From JBJEFI01 sp051873875 (GTDB lineage: Bacteria; Bacillota; Bacilli; Bacillales; Bacillaceae_G), in the NCBI GenBank assembly GCA_051873875.1, contig JBJEFI010000071.1, forward strand, positions 1 through 44,096: DNA of 44,096 nt, written 5' to 3'. Both the position numbers and the translations under genes were made by a program. Below, piece after piece: positions 33,692-42,118 of this stretch (the first letter of the stretch is position 1; every line of letters begins with the position of its first letter). The notes under the pieces are model-generated. The model was not told where the DNA came from and made no database searches. It saw nothing but the letters and a program-made list of their open reading frames with translations.

Positions 33692-34393
33692 ATGGCTGAA
33701 ACAATTTTTTCACTTCTAATTATTATTGGAATTGACATTATTCTTGGTGGAGATAATGCCATTGTTATTGCCCTTGCTAGTCGAAATCTACCTAAGCATT
33801 TACAAAATAAAGCAATCTTTTTTGGGACAGGCCTTGCTATCCTTTTTAGAATTGTACTAACGATTACAGCAGTAAAGTTATTAAGCATCGCATATCTTCA
33901 TTTAATCGGTGGCTTATTACTTATTTATATTGCTATTAAATTGATGATTGATAAAAAAGAAGAAGATGTTCACGTTAATGCTAGTACATCTTTATTAGGA
34001 GCAATCGGAACAATTGCCTTTGCTGATTTAATTATGGGACTAGACAATATTTTGGCAATTGCTGGTGCCTCTCACGGCAATTATTGGCTCGTTATCTTCG
34101 GTTTATTTGTATCGGTTCCTATTATTATATGGGGTAGTAAAATTGTCTTATACTACATGCAAAGATTCCCTCGCATTATTTATATTGGTGCAGCCATTCT
34201 TGCATATACAGCAGGTAATATGATCTCAACAGAGCAAAAATTAAATTTTATTTTTGATAATAATTTGTTTGTAAAAGCTATTTTTATTATAGCTATTATC
34301 ATTTTCACAATCGTAACTGGATATACAATTAACAAACAAATTAATTCAAAAAAACAAATCATTCGTCCTTTGGGCCAAAAAAAATCAAGCTAA
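33692..34393 (+). CDS. yjbE: TerC family membrane protein (YjbE-like)
   Basis: A 233-aa membrane protein with seven or so hydrophobic helices. The two TerC signature segments are present: DIILGGDNAIVIALASRNLP near residue 14 and MGLDNILAIAGASHG near 114, each with the conserved Asp-Asn. TerC proteins have been linked to manganese export and metalation of secreted proteins. B. subtilis YjbE is the positional match, upstream of spx and mecA. The ATG follows GGAG. The C-terminal tail is basic. Its terminator is shared with spx. Confidence 0.92.
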   Translation: MAETIFSLLIIIGIDIILGGDNAIVIALASRNLPKHLQNKAIFFGTGLAILFRIVLTITAVKLLSIAYLHLIGGLLLIYIAIKLMIDKKEEDVHVNASTSLLGAIGTIAFADLIMGLDNILAIAGASHGNYWLVIFGLFVSVPIIIWGSKIVLYYMQRFPRIIYIGAAILAYTAGNMISTEQKLNFIFDNNLFVKAIFIIAIIIFTIVTGYTINKQINSKKQIIRPLGQKKSS

Positions 34394-34415
34394 ACTTCTC
34401 TACTTATTTAGCTTA

Positions 34416-34456
34416 CAAATAAAAAAGAGAGGGTTTCCTCCCCCTTTTTTATTTGT
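34416..34456. terminator. bidirectional terminator (terC-like / spx)
   Basis: AAATAAAAAAGAGAGGG and CCTCCCCCTTTTTTATTT pair around a short loop, with A and T runs on each side, between convergent genes. Confidence 0.85.
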
Positions 34457-34855
34457 TTATTCGTTCACAAGACGTTGCGCTTCACGTAATTGAAACGTCC
34501 GAACAGTACGTGGTAAGAATCGTCGAATTTCATCTTCATTGTAACCAACTTGAAGACGTTTCTCATCAACGATAATTGGTCTTCGTAACAAACCTGGATA
34601 CTGACGAATTAACTCATATAATTTTTGCAAAGGTAACGTCTCTACTTGAACGTTTAATTCTTGAAAAATCTTTGAACGTGTCGAAATAATTTCATCAGTT
34701 CCACTTTCTGTCATACGAAGTATTCCTTTGATTTCATCGATTGACAGCGGGTCTGAAAAAATATTTCTCTCTACATACGGAATATTATTTTCCTCCAACC
34801 AAGCTTTCGCTTTTCGACATGATGTACAACTAGGCGAACTATATAATGTCACCAT
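34457..34855 (-). CDS. spx: redox regulator Spx
   Basis: A 132-aa ArsC-family protein that binds the alpha C-terminal domain of RNA polymerase and reprograms transcription under disulfide stress. The redox switch CTSC is at residues 10-13. The STRSKIFQELNV segment and the C-terminal RTVRTFQLREAQRLVNE are typical. Its level is set by SpxH-ClpXP, and spxH lies in the same window; targets include bacillithiol genes such as bshB. The 255-base region upstream is very AT-rich with several TATA-like runs; B. subtilis spx has several promoters there, but I could not fix one. Confidence 0.96.
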   Translation of the reverse strand: MVTLYSSPSCTSCRKAKAWLEENNIPYVERNIFSDPLSIDEIKGILRMTESGTDEIISTRSKIFQELNVQVETLPLQKLYELIRQYPGLLRRPIIVDEKRLQVGYNEDEIRRFLPRTVRTFQLREAQRLVNE

Positions 34856-35111
34856 ACTTGCCCCACTCCCCCAAATGGTTTAAGTATAAATTTGATAAAA
34901 AAATATTAAGTTAAAATTTATACAATCTTATTATAACCTAAATTTTTTGAATTTTATATAGTTTTTTGATAAAATAACTTAAAAAACTTATACATAATTT
35001 ATACAGTAAATCCACCCTAATTATTTTAATAAAAATTATAATCTGACTATTTTGACTTCCTTTTTTCTTTTTTCTTGATTACAATATAAGAAGGAGAAAG
35101 GAGGCTTTTTC

Positions 35112-35315
35112 ATGACAAACTTTGTTATTGATTTTATTATTTTCGCGATTTTAGTTATTGGGATTACCGCATTCTTAAGTATTTTTACAAATGCAATAGG
35201 AGAAAAAGTTTTCGGAAGAAAAACTCGTACGATATTCACTTCTAAATCACGTAGCATTCAAAAAGGTTGGAATGCGGTTGGTGGAAAAGGAATTTATAGA
35301 AAAAAATTCTATTAA
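35112..35315 (+). CDS. small membrane protein of unknown function
   Basis: A 67-aa protein with one TM helix (about residues 4-28) and a basic C-terminal half (GRKTRTIFTSKSRSIQKGWN). AGAAAGGAGG lies eight bases before the ATG, and a strong terminator follows at once, so it is a genuine monocistronic gene. I do not recognise a family. It sits between spx and the end of the opp operon, transcribed divergently from spx. Confidence 0.75.
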   Translation: MTNFVIDFIIFAILVIGITAFLSIFTNAIGEKVFGRKTRTIFTSKSRSIQKGWNAVGGKGIYRKKFY

Positions 35316-35353
35316 ATAAAAAGAAGCTGATAAAAGTCAGCTTCTTTTTATTT
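35314..35353. terminator. bidirectional terminator (small gene / oppF)
   Basis: AAATAAAAAGAAGCTGA-TAAAAG-TCAGCTTCTTTTTATTT between two convergent genes; oppF's stop lies in its right arm. Confidence 0.95.
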
Positions 35354-36280
35354 ATGTTCTTCTTGATATTTTTTAAATTCAGCTTCCGAGCAAAGTACGA
35401 AATGTCCTGGACGAACTTCACGTAATTTTGGCTCTTCTTTACTATAATCATGTTGTGTTGGATCGTATACAGTACGTCTTCTTTGACGCTCATATGCTGG
35501 ATCTGGAAGTGGAATCGCAGATAATAGTGACTTCGTATATGGATGAATTGGATGATTATATACTTCTTCACTCTCTGCTAATTCTACAATACGACCACGA
35601 TACATTACCCCAATACGATCACTAATATATTTGACCATTGATAAGTCATGGGCAATAAACAAATATGTTAATCCTTTTTCACGTTGTAATTTTTTTAATA
35701 AATTAACAACTTGTGCTTGGATTGACACGTCTAATGCTGAAATTGGCTCATCGGCAATGATAAATTCTGGATCAACAGCTAATGCACGAGCAATTCCGAT
35801 ACGTTGGCGTTGTCCACCAGAAAACTCATGTGGAAAACGATTTGCATGCTCACGGTTTAATCCTACTGTTTCTAATAGTTCGTATACTTTATTCATGCGC
35901 TCTTCTTTATTTTTTGCTAAACCATGAATATCAATACCTTCTGCAATGATGTCAGCTACCTTCATACGAGGATTTAACGATGCATATGGATCTTGGAAAA
36001 TCATTTGCATGCTACGATTAAATTGCTTTAATTCTGATTTTGACATTTTACCATGCACATTTTTCCCTGCATATTTTACTTCCCCATCAGTAGCATTATA
36101 TAAACGAATAATAGAACGTCCTGTTGTGGATTTACCTGAACCTGATTCACCTACTAAACCAAACGTTTCTCCTTTATAAATATCGAAAGTAACGTCATCA
36201 ACTGCTTTTACTAAGCCATGACCAGATCCAAAATATTGTTTTAAATGCTTGATTTCAACAAGTTTTTGTTTATTTGACAT
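35348..36280 (-). CDS. oppF: oligopeptide ABC transporter ATPase OppF
   Basis: A 310-aa ATP-binding subunit. Walker A GESGSGKST is near residue 40, the signature FSGGQRQR near 155, Walker B FIIADEP near 175. The C-terminal extension with an oligopeptide-transporter signature holds YNHPIHPYTKSLLSAIP. It overlaps the end of oppD by 11 bases, with GGAGG inside oppD serving as its ribosome site. With OppD it powers peptide import through OppBC. Last gene of the operon. Confidence 0.95.
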   Translation of the reverse strand: MSNKQKLVEIKHLKQYFGSGHGLVKAVDDVTFDIYKGETFGLVGESGSGKSTTGRSIIRLYNATDGEVKYAGKNVHGKMSKSELKQFNRSMQMIFQDPYASLNPRMKVADIIAEGIDIHGLAKNKEERMNKVYELLETVGLNREHANRFPHEFSGGQRQRIGIARALAVDPEFIIADEPISALDVSIQAQVVNLLKKLQREKGLTYLFIAHDLSMVKYISDRIGVMYRGRIVELAESEEVYNHPIHPYTKSLLSAIPLPDPAYERQRRRTVYDPTQHDYSKEEPKLREVRPGHFVLCSEAEFKKYQEEHK

Positions 36281-37316
36281 TAGATGCAGCCTCCTTCATG
36301 CGCTCAATACGATTTACCACTGCTGCCGGTGGTTCTACCTTTGGTGCATCTGGATGTAATAACCACGTTGCTGCATAATGAGTATTGCTCACTTGGAACA
36401 ATGGTGGCTCCATTTCATAATCAATCTGTAATGCTTGTGGATTACGAACTGCAAATGCATCTCCAACTGGCGGCTTTAATAAATCTGGTGGCGAACCAGG
36501 AATTGAATATAAATCATGACCTCTGCTATCTAAGTCTGGCATAGATGCTAATAAGCCCCATGTATACGGATGTTGTGGATTATAGAACACTTCATCAACT
36601 GTACCAATCTCAACAATTTTTCCTGCATACATAACAGCTACTCGGTCTGCTACGTTTGCTACTACCCCTAAATCATGGGTAATAAAAATAATAGCAGAAT
36701 CTGTTTTTTCTTGAATATCTTTCATTAATTCTAAAATTTGAGCTTGAATTGTAACGTCTAACGCAGTTGTAGGCTCATCGGCAATTAATAATTTCGGATT
36801 ACATGCTAGTGCCATCGCAACAACAACACGTTGACGCATCCCACCAGAAAATTGGTGTGGGTATTGTTTTACACGCTCTTGTGCATTTGTAATACCTACT
36901 AATTCTAATAGTTGAATTGCTTTTTTCTTAGCATCAGCCTTATTCATCTTCTGATGTTTTACAAGTGGCTCCATAATTTGCTTTCCAACTGTCATCGTTG
37001 GGTTTAATGATGTCATTGGATCTTGGAATATCATCGCAATTTCTTTTCCACGAACATGTTGAAGCTGTTTATCGCTATATTTGGCTAAATCTCGACCTTC
37101 AAATAGGATTTCTCCACCTTTAATTCGACCTGGTGGCATTGGAATTAACCCCATTAATGCTTTTGATGTAACAGATTTACCTGAACCTGATTCTCCAACG
37201 ATTGCCAATGTCTCCCCTTTTTTTAGGTCAAAGCTTACGCCACGAACTGCTTGAACCTCACCAGCGTGGGTATCAAAGGAGACTTGTAAATTTTTAACTT
37301 CTAATAATTTTTCCAT
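36270..37316 (-). CDS. oppD: oligopeptide ABC transporter ATPase OppD
   Basis: A 348-aa ATP-binding subunit: Walker A GESGSGKSV, signature FSGGMRQRV, Walker B LIADEPTTALD and the C-terminal YNPQHPYTWGLLASMP region; the PGSPPDLL segment is typical of OppD. An AGGAGGAG site precedes the ATG. It lies 22 bases after oppC and overlaps oppF, indicating one transcript. Confidence 0.95.
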   Translation of the reverse strand: MEKLLEVKNLQVSFDTHAGEVQAVRGVSFDLKKGETLAIVGESGSGKSVTSKALMGLIPMPPGRIKGGEILFEGRDLAKYSDKQLQHVRGKEIAMIFQDPMTSLNPTMTVGKQIMEPLVKHQKMNKADAKKKAIQLLELVGITNAQERVKQYPHQFSGGMRQRVVVAMALACNPKLLIADEPTTALDVTIQAQILELMKDIQEKTDSAIIFITHDLGVVANVADRVAVMYAGKIVEIGTVDEVFYNPQHPYTWGLLASMPDLDSRGHDLYSIPGSPPDLLKPPVGDAFAVRNPQALQIDYEMEPPLFQVSNTHYAATWLLHPDAPKVEPPAAVVNRIERMKEAASNVK

Positions 37317-37338
37317 TGTTTTCTACTCCTCCTATTCC

Positions 37339-38355
37339 CTATTTACGCATTCTAGGGTCGAATGCATCACGCAATCCGTCTGCTAATAAGTTAAAACTTA
37401 ATACTAATAAACTAATAACAACGGCTGGAATGAATAACATATGTGGATATGTTTGAATTGATTTAAAGCCATCATTTACTAGTGAGCCTAGCGATGCTGA
37501 AGGCGGCGCAATCCCTAATCCGATAAAACTTAAAAATGCTTCAGCAAAAATTGCAGCAGGAATAGTCATCATAATCATGATGATAATAGAACCCATTACG
37601 TTTGGAACCATATGTTGTGCAATTAACTTTGTACTAGATGCACCTAATGTACGTGATGCTAATACAAACTCTTGGTTTTTTAATTTTAATACTTGCCCAC
37701 GAACCATTCGCGACATTCCGATCCATCCCGTTACCCCCATGGCAAGGGCTATCGATAAAATACCTGGATTCTTAAAGATTAAGATAAATAGCATAACAAG
37801 AATCAAGTATGGAATACCTTGAAGAATTTCCGCAATACGTTGCATAATTGTATCTGTACGTCCACCGTAGAAACCAGAAATCCCACCATAGGCAACCCCA
37901 ATCACTAAGTCAAAAGCAGCTGCTAATAAACCGATAGCAAGTGATACACGTGTACCAGACCATACACGAGTAAATAAATCACGACCTAAGTCATCTGTAC
38001 CAAACCAATATTCCGCATCTACATTACGCGCTTTATATTGGTCAACACCATTTCTATCTGTACCATCAAAACCAGGAATAAAGCTTAATGCTTCAATTTT
38101 TGGTGGTAATTTTGCATGTTTTAAATTTTGATCACTATACTTATAATCAGTCATCATTGGACCAAATGCGGCAAAAAACATAATAATGATAATGAACACT
38201 AAGCCCATTATAGCTCCTTTATTTTTAAATAAACGTCTTCCTGCATCTTGCCAAAAATTTAAACTTGGACGTTGAATGACTTCATTATCAGTTAAACTCT
38301 TGTTAGCAGGTTGAAACAACTGAGCTGGAATTTGATTTTCTTTTAAGTTATTCAT
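37339..38355 (-). CDS. oppC: oligopeptide ABC transporter permease OppC
   Basis: A 338-aa permease with six membrane helices; the first is at about residues 48-70 and is followed by an extracellular loop. The EAA-type motif that contacts the ATPases reads ASRTLGASSTKLIAQHMVPN. The N-terminus of about 45 residues is cytoplasmic. Its ATG overlaps the stop of oppB (TAATG), so translation is probably coupled. Confidence 0.95.
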   Translation of the reverse strand: MNNLKENQIPAQLFQPANKSLTDNEVIQRPSLNFWQDAGRRLFKNKGAIMGLVFIIIIMFFAAFGPMMTDYKYSDQNLKHAKLPPKIEALSFIPGFDGTDRNGVDQYKARNVDAEYWFGTDDLGRDLFTRVWSGTRVSLAIGLLAAAFDLVIGVAYGGISGFYGGRTDTIMQRIAEILQGIPYLILVMLFILIFKNPGILSIALAMGVTGWIGMSRMVRGQVLKLKNQEFVLASRTLGASSTKLIAQHMVPNVMGSIIIMIMMTIPAAIFAEAFLSFIGLGIAPPSASLGSLVNDGFKSIQTYPHMLFIPAVVISLLVLSFNLLADGLRDAFDPRMRK

Positions 38356-39284
38356 TACTTACTACCTCCTGCTAAACGAATACGAGGATCGATAATTCCG
38401 TATAAAAGATCGACAATAAAAATAATAACAATTAATAATGCACTATAAAATAGTGATGTACCCATAATAATTGCGTAGTCATTCATCACAATAGAATTAG
38501 TAAATTGTTCCCCTAATCCTGGTACAGCAAAAATGCGCTCAATAACAAGTGTACCTGTCATTAAGTTAACAGCCATTGGCCCTAAAATTGTGATAACCGG
38601 AATTAACGCATTACGTAATGCATGTTTGACCATAATACTACCACCACTAATTCCTTTAGCTTTTGCTGTTAAAATATAATCAGAATCTAGCACTTCAATT
38701 AATTCTGTACGCATAAAGCGAGCTGTCGTTGCAATAACAAATACAGATAATGCTAATGTTGGTAGAATTGTATATTCGAAGCCTTCCCAGAAAGCAACTG
38801 GTAGTAACTTCCATTCAACCCCTACGTAATATTGTAATAATCCGGCAAAAACGAATGATGGAATCGAAATTCCGAGTACTGCTAGAAAGGTAGAACCATA
38901 GTCTATCCATGTGTTTTTCTTTAAGGCTGCAAAGGCTCCTAAAAGGATACCTAATATTGTTCCCAATAGCAATGCCTGCCCACCTAATTGAGCAGATGGT
39001 CCAATACGGTCTTTAATCATAGATGCAACTGGACGATTATCATATTGGAAAGATACGCCTAAATCACCTTGCAACAAATTACCGATGTAGCGAACATATT
39101 GTACTGGTACAGGGTCATTTAATCCGTATTTTTCTAATATCATTGTTTTTTGTTCAGCTGTTAATTTTTCTTGGTTTTTCAGAGGTGAACCTGGTAATAG
39201 CTTCATTAAAAAGAATGTGAGTGTTGCAATTAGAAACAGTGTAATAACCATGTAAATAATACGTTGAATAACATAACGTGTCAC
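38355..39284 (-). CDS. oppB: oligopeptide ABC transporter permease OppB
   Basis: A 309-aa permease with six helices. The typical start YVIQRIIYMVITLFLIATLT is followed by FLMKLLPGSP; the EAA-type motif reads TAKAKGISGGSIMVKHALRN. It forms the channel with OppC. It lies 89 bases downstream of oppA, with a partial hairpin in between that may lower read-through relative to oppA, and AAAGGGGGG precedes the ATG. Confidence 0.95.
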   Translation of the reverse strand: MTRYVIQRIIYMVITLFLIATLTFFLMKLLPGSPLKNQEKLTAEQKTMILEKYGLNDPVPVQYVRYIGNLLQGDLGVSFQYDNRPVASMIKDRIGPSAQLGGQALLLGTILGILLGAFAALKKNTWIDYGSTFLAVLGISIPSFVFAGLLQYYVGVEWKLLPVAFWEGFEYTILPTLALSVFVIATTARFMRTELIEVLDSDYILTAKAKGISGGSIMVKHALRNALIPVITILGPMAVNLMTGTLVIERIFAVPGLGEQFTNSIVMNDYAIIMGTSLFYSALLIVIIFIVDLLYGIIDPRIRLAGGSK

Positions 39285-39323
39285 AAAAAAGCCCCCCTTT
39301 TATATCACTTATTTTTTGCAAAA

Positions 39324-39355
39324 GAAGAGTACATGCAAGAGCATATACTCCTCTC
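39324..39355 (-). terminator. possible attenuating hairpin between oppA and oppB
   Basis: On the minus strand GAGTATATGC-TCTT-GCATGTACTC forms a stem extended by imperfect pairing (AGAGG/CTTCT) and followed by a short T-rich stretch. A leaky terminator here would leave more binding protein than permease. Confidence 0.55.
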
Positions 39356-39373
39356 TGTTTCATTTTATTTGTC

Positions 39374-41005
39374 TTACTTCGAAATATACGTCCATTTGTA
39401 CGTATAATCTCCACCAAACATATGACTATATAAGTCTTTTACAGATTTATCTTGAACAAATGATAAACCACGTTGGTAAATTGGTGCAATTGCTGCATCT
39501 TCAGCAATTAAAAGTCTTTCAGCTTCTTGTAAGTTAGCCCAACGTTTTGCTAAATCTTTTTCTGATTTTGCCGATTTCACTAACTCATCATATTTTGCAT
39601 TTGAATAACTCATTTGGTTATGACCGCCATCAGTAACGAACATATCTAAGAATGTTGTTGGGTCTGGATAGTCTGGTCCCCAACCAGAAATAGACATATC
39701 ATACTCTTGTTTTGATTCTAAATCTAACTTTTGTTTGAACGGTTGTTGTTTAAGTTTAACTGTTAAGCCAGGTAAATTTTGTTGTAATTGCTCTTGTAAA
39801 TATTCACCTAACATCTTCGCAGAACCTTCACCATCAAAGTTTAAGATTTCTAATGTTACGTCAGTTACGCCAATTTCTTTTTTCGCTTCTTCCCAAAGCT
39901 TTTGCGCTTCGTCTTTGTTATAAACGTTCATATCTCCATTTAAATCACGGAAATCTTTACCGTCTGGACCTTTTAAGAAATTCTTTGGTACGAAGAAGTT
40001 TGCTGCTGTTGAACCATTATTTAATACAACATCTACAACTGATTCTTTATCAAACGCCATGCTAATTGCTTTACGAGCTTTTTCATTTGCTAATACGTTG
40101 TTCTTTTCATTTAAGCGTAAGAAATAAATAGATGCATCTGCTTTCGTTCCAAAGCGTTCGTCTTCTTTATACTTATCAACAAACTCAGAAGATATTGTTG
40201 TACGATGAATTTTGCCAGAATCGAATAAGTTTACTGCTGCTGCAGTATCTTTTACGATATTGAAGTTAATTTCTTCCAACTTCACTTCTTTTTTATCCCA
40301 ATAATTATCATTTTTCTCTAATTTAAAGCTTTGCTCATGTTTCCATTCGCTCATTTGGAATGGACCATTGTATAACGTTGTATTTGCTTCTAAAGCAAAT
40401 TTATCGCCTTGTTCTGTTATGTATTTTTCATTTTGTGGATAGAATACTGGGAATACTACTAATTTGTCAAAGTAAGGAACAGCATGTGCTAACGTTACTT
40501 CAAACGTTGTATCATCAATTGCTTTTACTCCTAATTCGTCAACTGGTTTTTTCTTATTGTTGATGTCTTCTGCATTTTTAATGTCGAACATGATATATGC
40601 ATATTCAGATGCTGTCGCTGGATCAACTACGCGCTTCCATGCATATTCAAAGTCTTTTGCAGTTACAGGCTCCCCATTTGACCATTTTGCATCGCTACGT
40701 AATTTAAACGTATACGTTAAGCCATCTTCGCTAACAGTATGTGATTCAGCGATACCTTTTTCTAAAGCATCATCTTTTCCTAAGCGATATAGACCTTCCA
40801 TTACGTTTGTCATTACTTCAAATGACACCGCATCTGTTGCTTTTGCTGTATCCATTGATGGAATTTCAGCTGTTGCAACTAGGTTTAATACTTGCTTTAC
40901 TTCTTTCTGAGATCCTGCTTCATTTTTATCATCACTGCCGCAACCAGCTAATAAAGCACTAGTAGCTAAGACAGATGACAATAAGATCGATGTCTTCTTC
41001 TTCAT
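39374..41005 (-). CDS. oppA: oligopeptide-binding lipoprotein OppA
   Basis: A 543-aa SBP family 5 lipoprotein. The signal peptide ends in lipobox LLAGC with Cys at residue 22. The body has the family pattern: VTAKDFEYAWKRVVDPAT near 120 and GWGPDYPDPTTFLDMF near 450. It captures oligopeptides outside the cell for OppBCDF. In B. subtilis this system (Spo0K) imports Phr signals for sporulation and competence, and in the B. cereus group it imports PapR; which signals apply here is inference. AGGGGGA lies six bases before the ATG. Confidence 0.96.
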   Translation of the reverse strand: MKKKTSILLSSVLATSALLAGCGSDDKNEAGSQKEVKQVLNLVATAEIPSMDTAKATDAVSFEVMTNVMEGLYRLGKDDALEKGIAESHTVSEDGLTYTFKLRSDAKWSNGEPVTAKDFEYAWKRVVDPATASEYAYIMFDIKNAEDINNKKKPVDELGVKAIDDTTFEVTLAHAVPYFDKLVVFPVFYPQNEKYITEQGDKFALEANTTLYNGPFQMSEWKHEQSFKLEKNDNYWDKKEVKLEEINFNIVKDTAAAVNLFDSGKIHRTTISSEFVDKYKEDERFGTKADASIYFLRLNEKNNVLANEKARKAISMAFDKESVVDVVLNNGSTAANFFVPKNFLKGPDGKDFRDLNGDMNVYNKDEAQKLWEEAKKEIGVTDVTLEILNFDGEGSAKMLGEYLQEQLQQNLPGLTVKLKQQPFKQKLDLESKQEYDMSISGWGPDYPDPTTFLDMFVTDGGHNQMSYSNAKYDELVKSAKSEKDLAKRWANLQEAERLLIAEDAAIAPIYQRGLSFVQDKSVKDLYSHMFGGDYTYKWTYISK

Positions 41006-41092
41006 CTTTTGTCCCCCTAGTTGTGTTTATTTTCAGAAACTTTAGACTTCGATTACAAGAAAATTGTAACTCTTTGTCGTTTCTTAAAGACT

Positions 41093-41120
41093 ATTATACA
41101 ATTTTTTAAACAATTGTGAA
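41093..41120 (-). promoter_or_regulatory. probable SigA promoter of oppABCDF
   Basis: On the minus strand: -35 TTCACA (41115-41120), 16-bp spacer, -10 TATAAT (41093-41098). A stretch AATTTTCTTGTAATC in the leader matches 11 of 15 bases of the CodY consensus, which is only suggestive. The remaining region to 41318 is AT-rich with no gene seen. Confidence 0.65.
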
Positions 41121-41318
41121 TACACTTTTTGTATTTTTTATAGAAATTTTTAAAGAATAATGTATTTTCTGCTTAGACTGATAATTTTTTTTTATCGTTA
41201 TAAATATTTAATTATTATTATATGAAAATTTAAATATAACCTTAATTAACATTTCCGTTGCTTTCTATAAACATTCCCCTATATGATAGATATATCTATA
41301 TCAAAGGAGATTTTTGAA

Positions 41319-41711
41319 ATGAGCAAGTGGAAAAAAGCATTATTTTTTGTCGGGGGGACTTTATCATGCACCTCTCTTTTCTCTCTTTTTACGATGAAAG
41401 AAACATTTTTGTTAACCTTTATTAATTCTACCTTCATCCTTTCTCTTTTCTATTGTATTGTCGGTGGATTTTTACTTGTCGCAGAAAGTGGATTTTTTAA
41501 TGTCACACTTTATGGGTTTAAAAAATTATTTAAATCCAATAATAAGAAGGAAGTACAATTAATAGAAGAACATGAAGGTAAAGAAACGACACACGATTTA
41601 AAAGAAAGAATTTTATATGGACGCTATCAATTTTCAATTACAAGATTATTTTTATATACAGGATTAAGTTTAACGATCCTTACAACGATTTGGAGTTTTT
41701 ACTTGATTTAA
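41319..41711 (+). CDS. DUF3899-type small membrane protein
   Basis: A 130-aa protein with membrane helices at about residues 6-22, 29-52 and 108-128 and a charged cytoplasmic loop in between (SNNKKEVQLIEEHEGKETTHDLKE shortened here to its pattern). The layout fits DUF3899 proteins seen next to trpS in Bacillus; function unknown. ATG at 41319 is chosen because AAAGGAGA lies ten bases upstream; an earlier in-frame ATG at 41283 has none. No terminator follows before the trpS leader. Confidence 0.75.
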   Translation: MSKWKKALFFVGGTLSCTSLFSLFTMKETFLLTFINSTFILSLFYCIVGGFLLVAESGFFNVTLYGFKKLFKSNNKKEVQLIEEHEGKETTHDLKERILYGRYQFSITRLFLYTGLSLTILTTIWSFYLI

Positions 41712-41774
41712 CCGTTTTCCTATTTTCTTTTTTACGAAAATATGATAAAATCAAACAAATTTATATAAGCAATC

Positions 41775-42022
41775 AGCAAGGAGAAAGAAAAGTACTTTTT
41801 GTTACCCTTTCAGAGAGCCTGTGGATGGTGAAAACAGGTAGGTGTGCAAGGAGGAATGGGCTTTTAAGCTCCGTACCGAACAACAAGTAGGCTACGGCGT
41901 TTCATCTAGCGTTATATAGATGCAAGCATTTGCTTGACTAAGCGATTTCGTTTATCGAAATAATTAGGGTGGCACCACGGTCATTCGTCCCTATCTTTTA
42001 TAGGGAGGAATGGCCTTTTTTG
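41775..42022 (+). promoter_or_regulatory. tryptophan T-box riboswitch of trpS
   Basis: The leader has the conserved T-box AGGGTGGCACCACGG (41966-41980) and a terminator made of GGTCATTCGTCCCTA and TAGGGAGGAATGGCC followed by a T run (41979-42022). Stem I elements AGAGAG and GATGGTGAAAACAGG are present, and GAATGGGC (41855-41860) offers TGG at 41857-41859 as specifier codon, fitting the downstream gene. Uncharged tRNA-Trp binding would stabilise the antiterminator and turn trpS on. The transcription start is not certain; a TATGATAAAAT lies at 41741. Confidence 0.95.
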
Positions 42023-42118
42023 TTTTTCAACAAAAGACCAAAAATATCTATATATGGCTAAACACATATACTCTCTTATTTTTAAATTAAAGATACATTT
42101 TTTAGGAGGATTTTCATT

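Noticed and set aside
34856..35111. PerR or YodB operator upstream of spx
   Set aside because: The AT-rich region holds many TATA and TTATAA runs, but none forms a convincing palindrome of the known types.
39154..39417. 87-aa minus-strand frame between oppA and oppB
   Set aside because: It overlaps the end of oppA and start of oppB in another frame and is explained by the operon layout.
41040..41075. CodY box in the oppA leader
   Set aside because: AATTTTCTTGTAATC has four mismatches to the 15-base consensus, too many to call in such AT-rich DNA.
41690..41890. 66-aa frame upstream of trpS
   Set aside because: It falls inside the T-box leader, whose bases are explained by RNA structure, and has no ribosome site.
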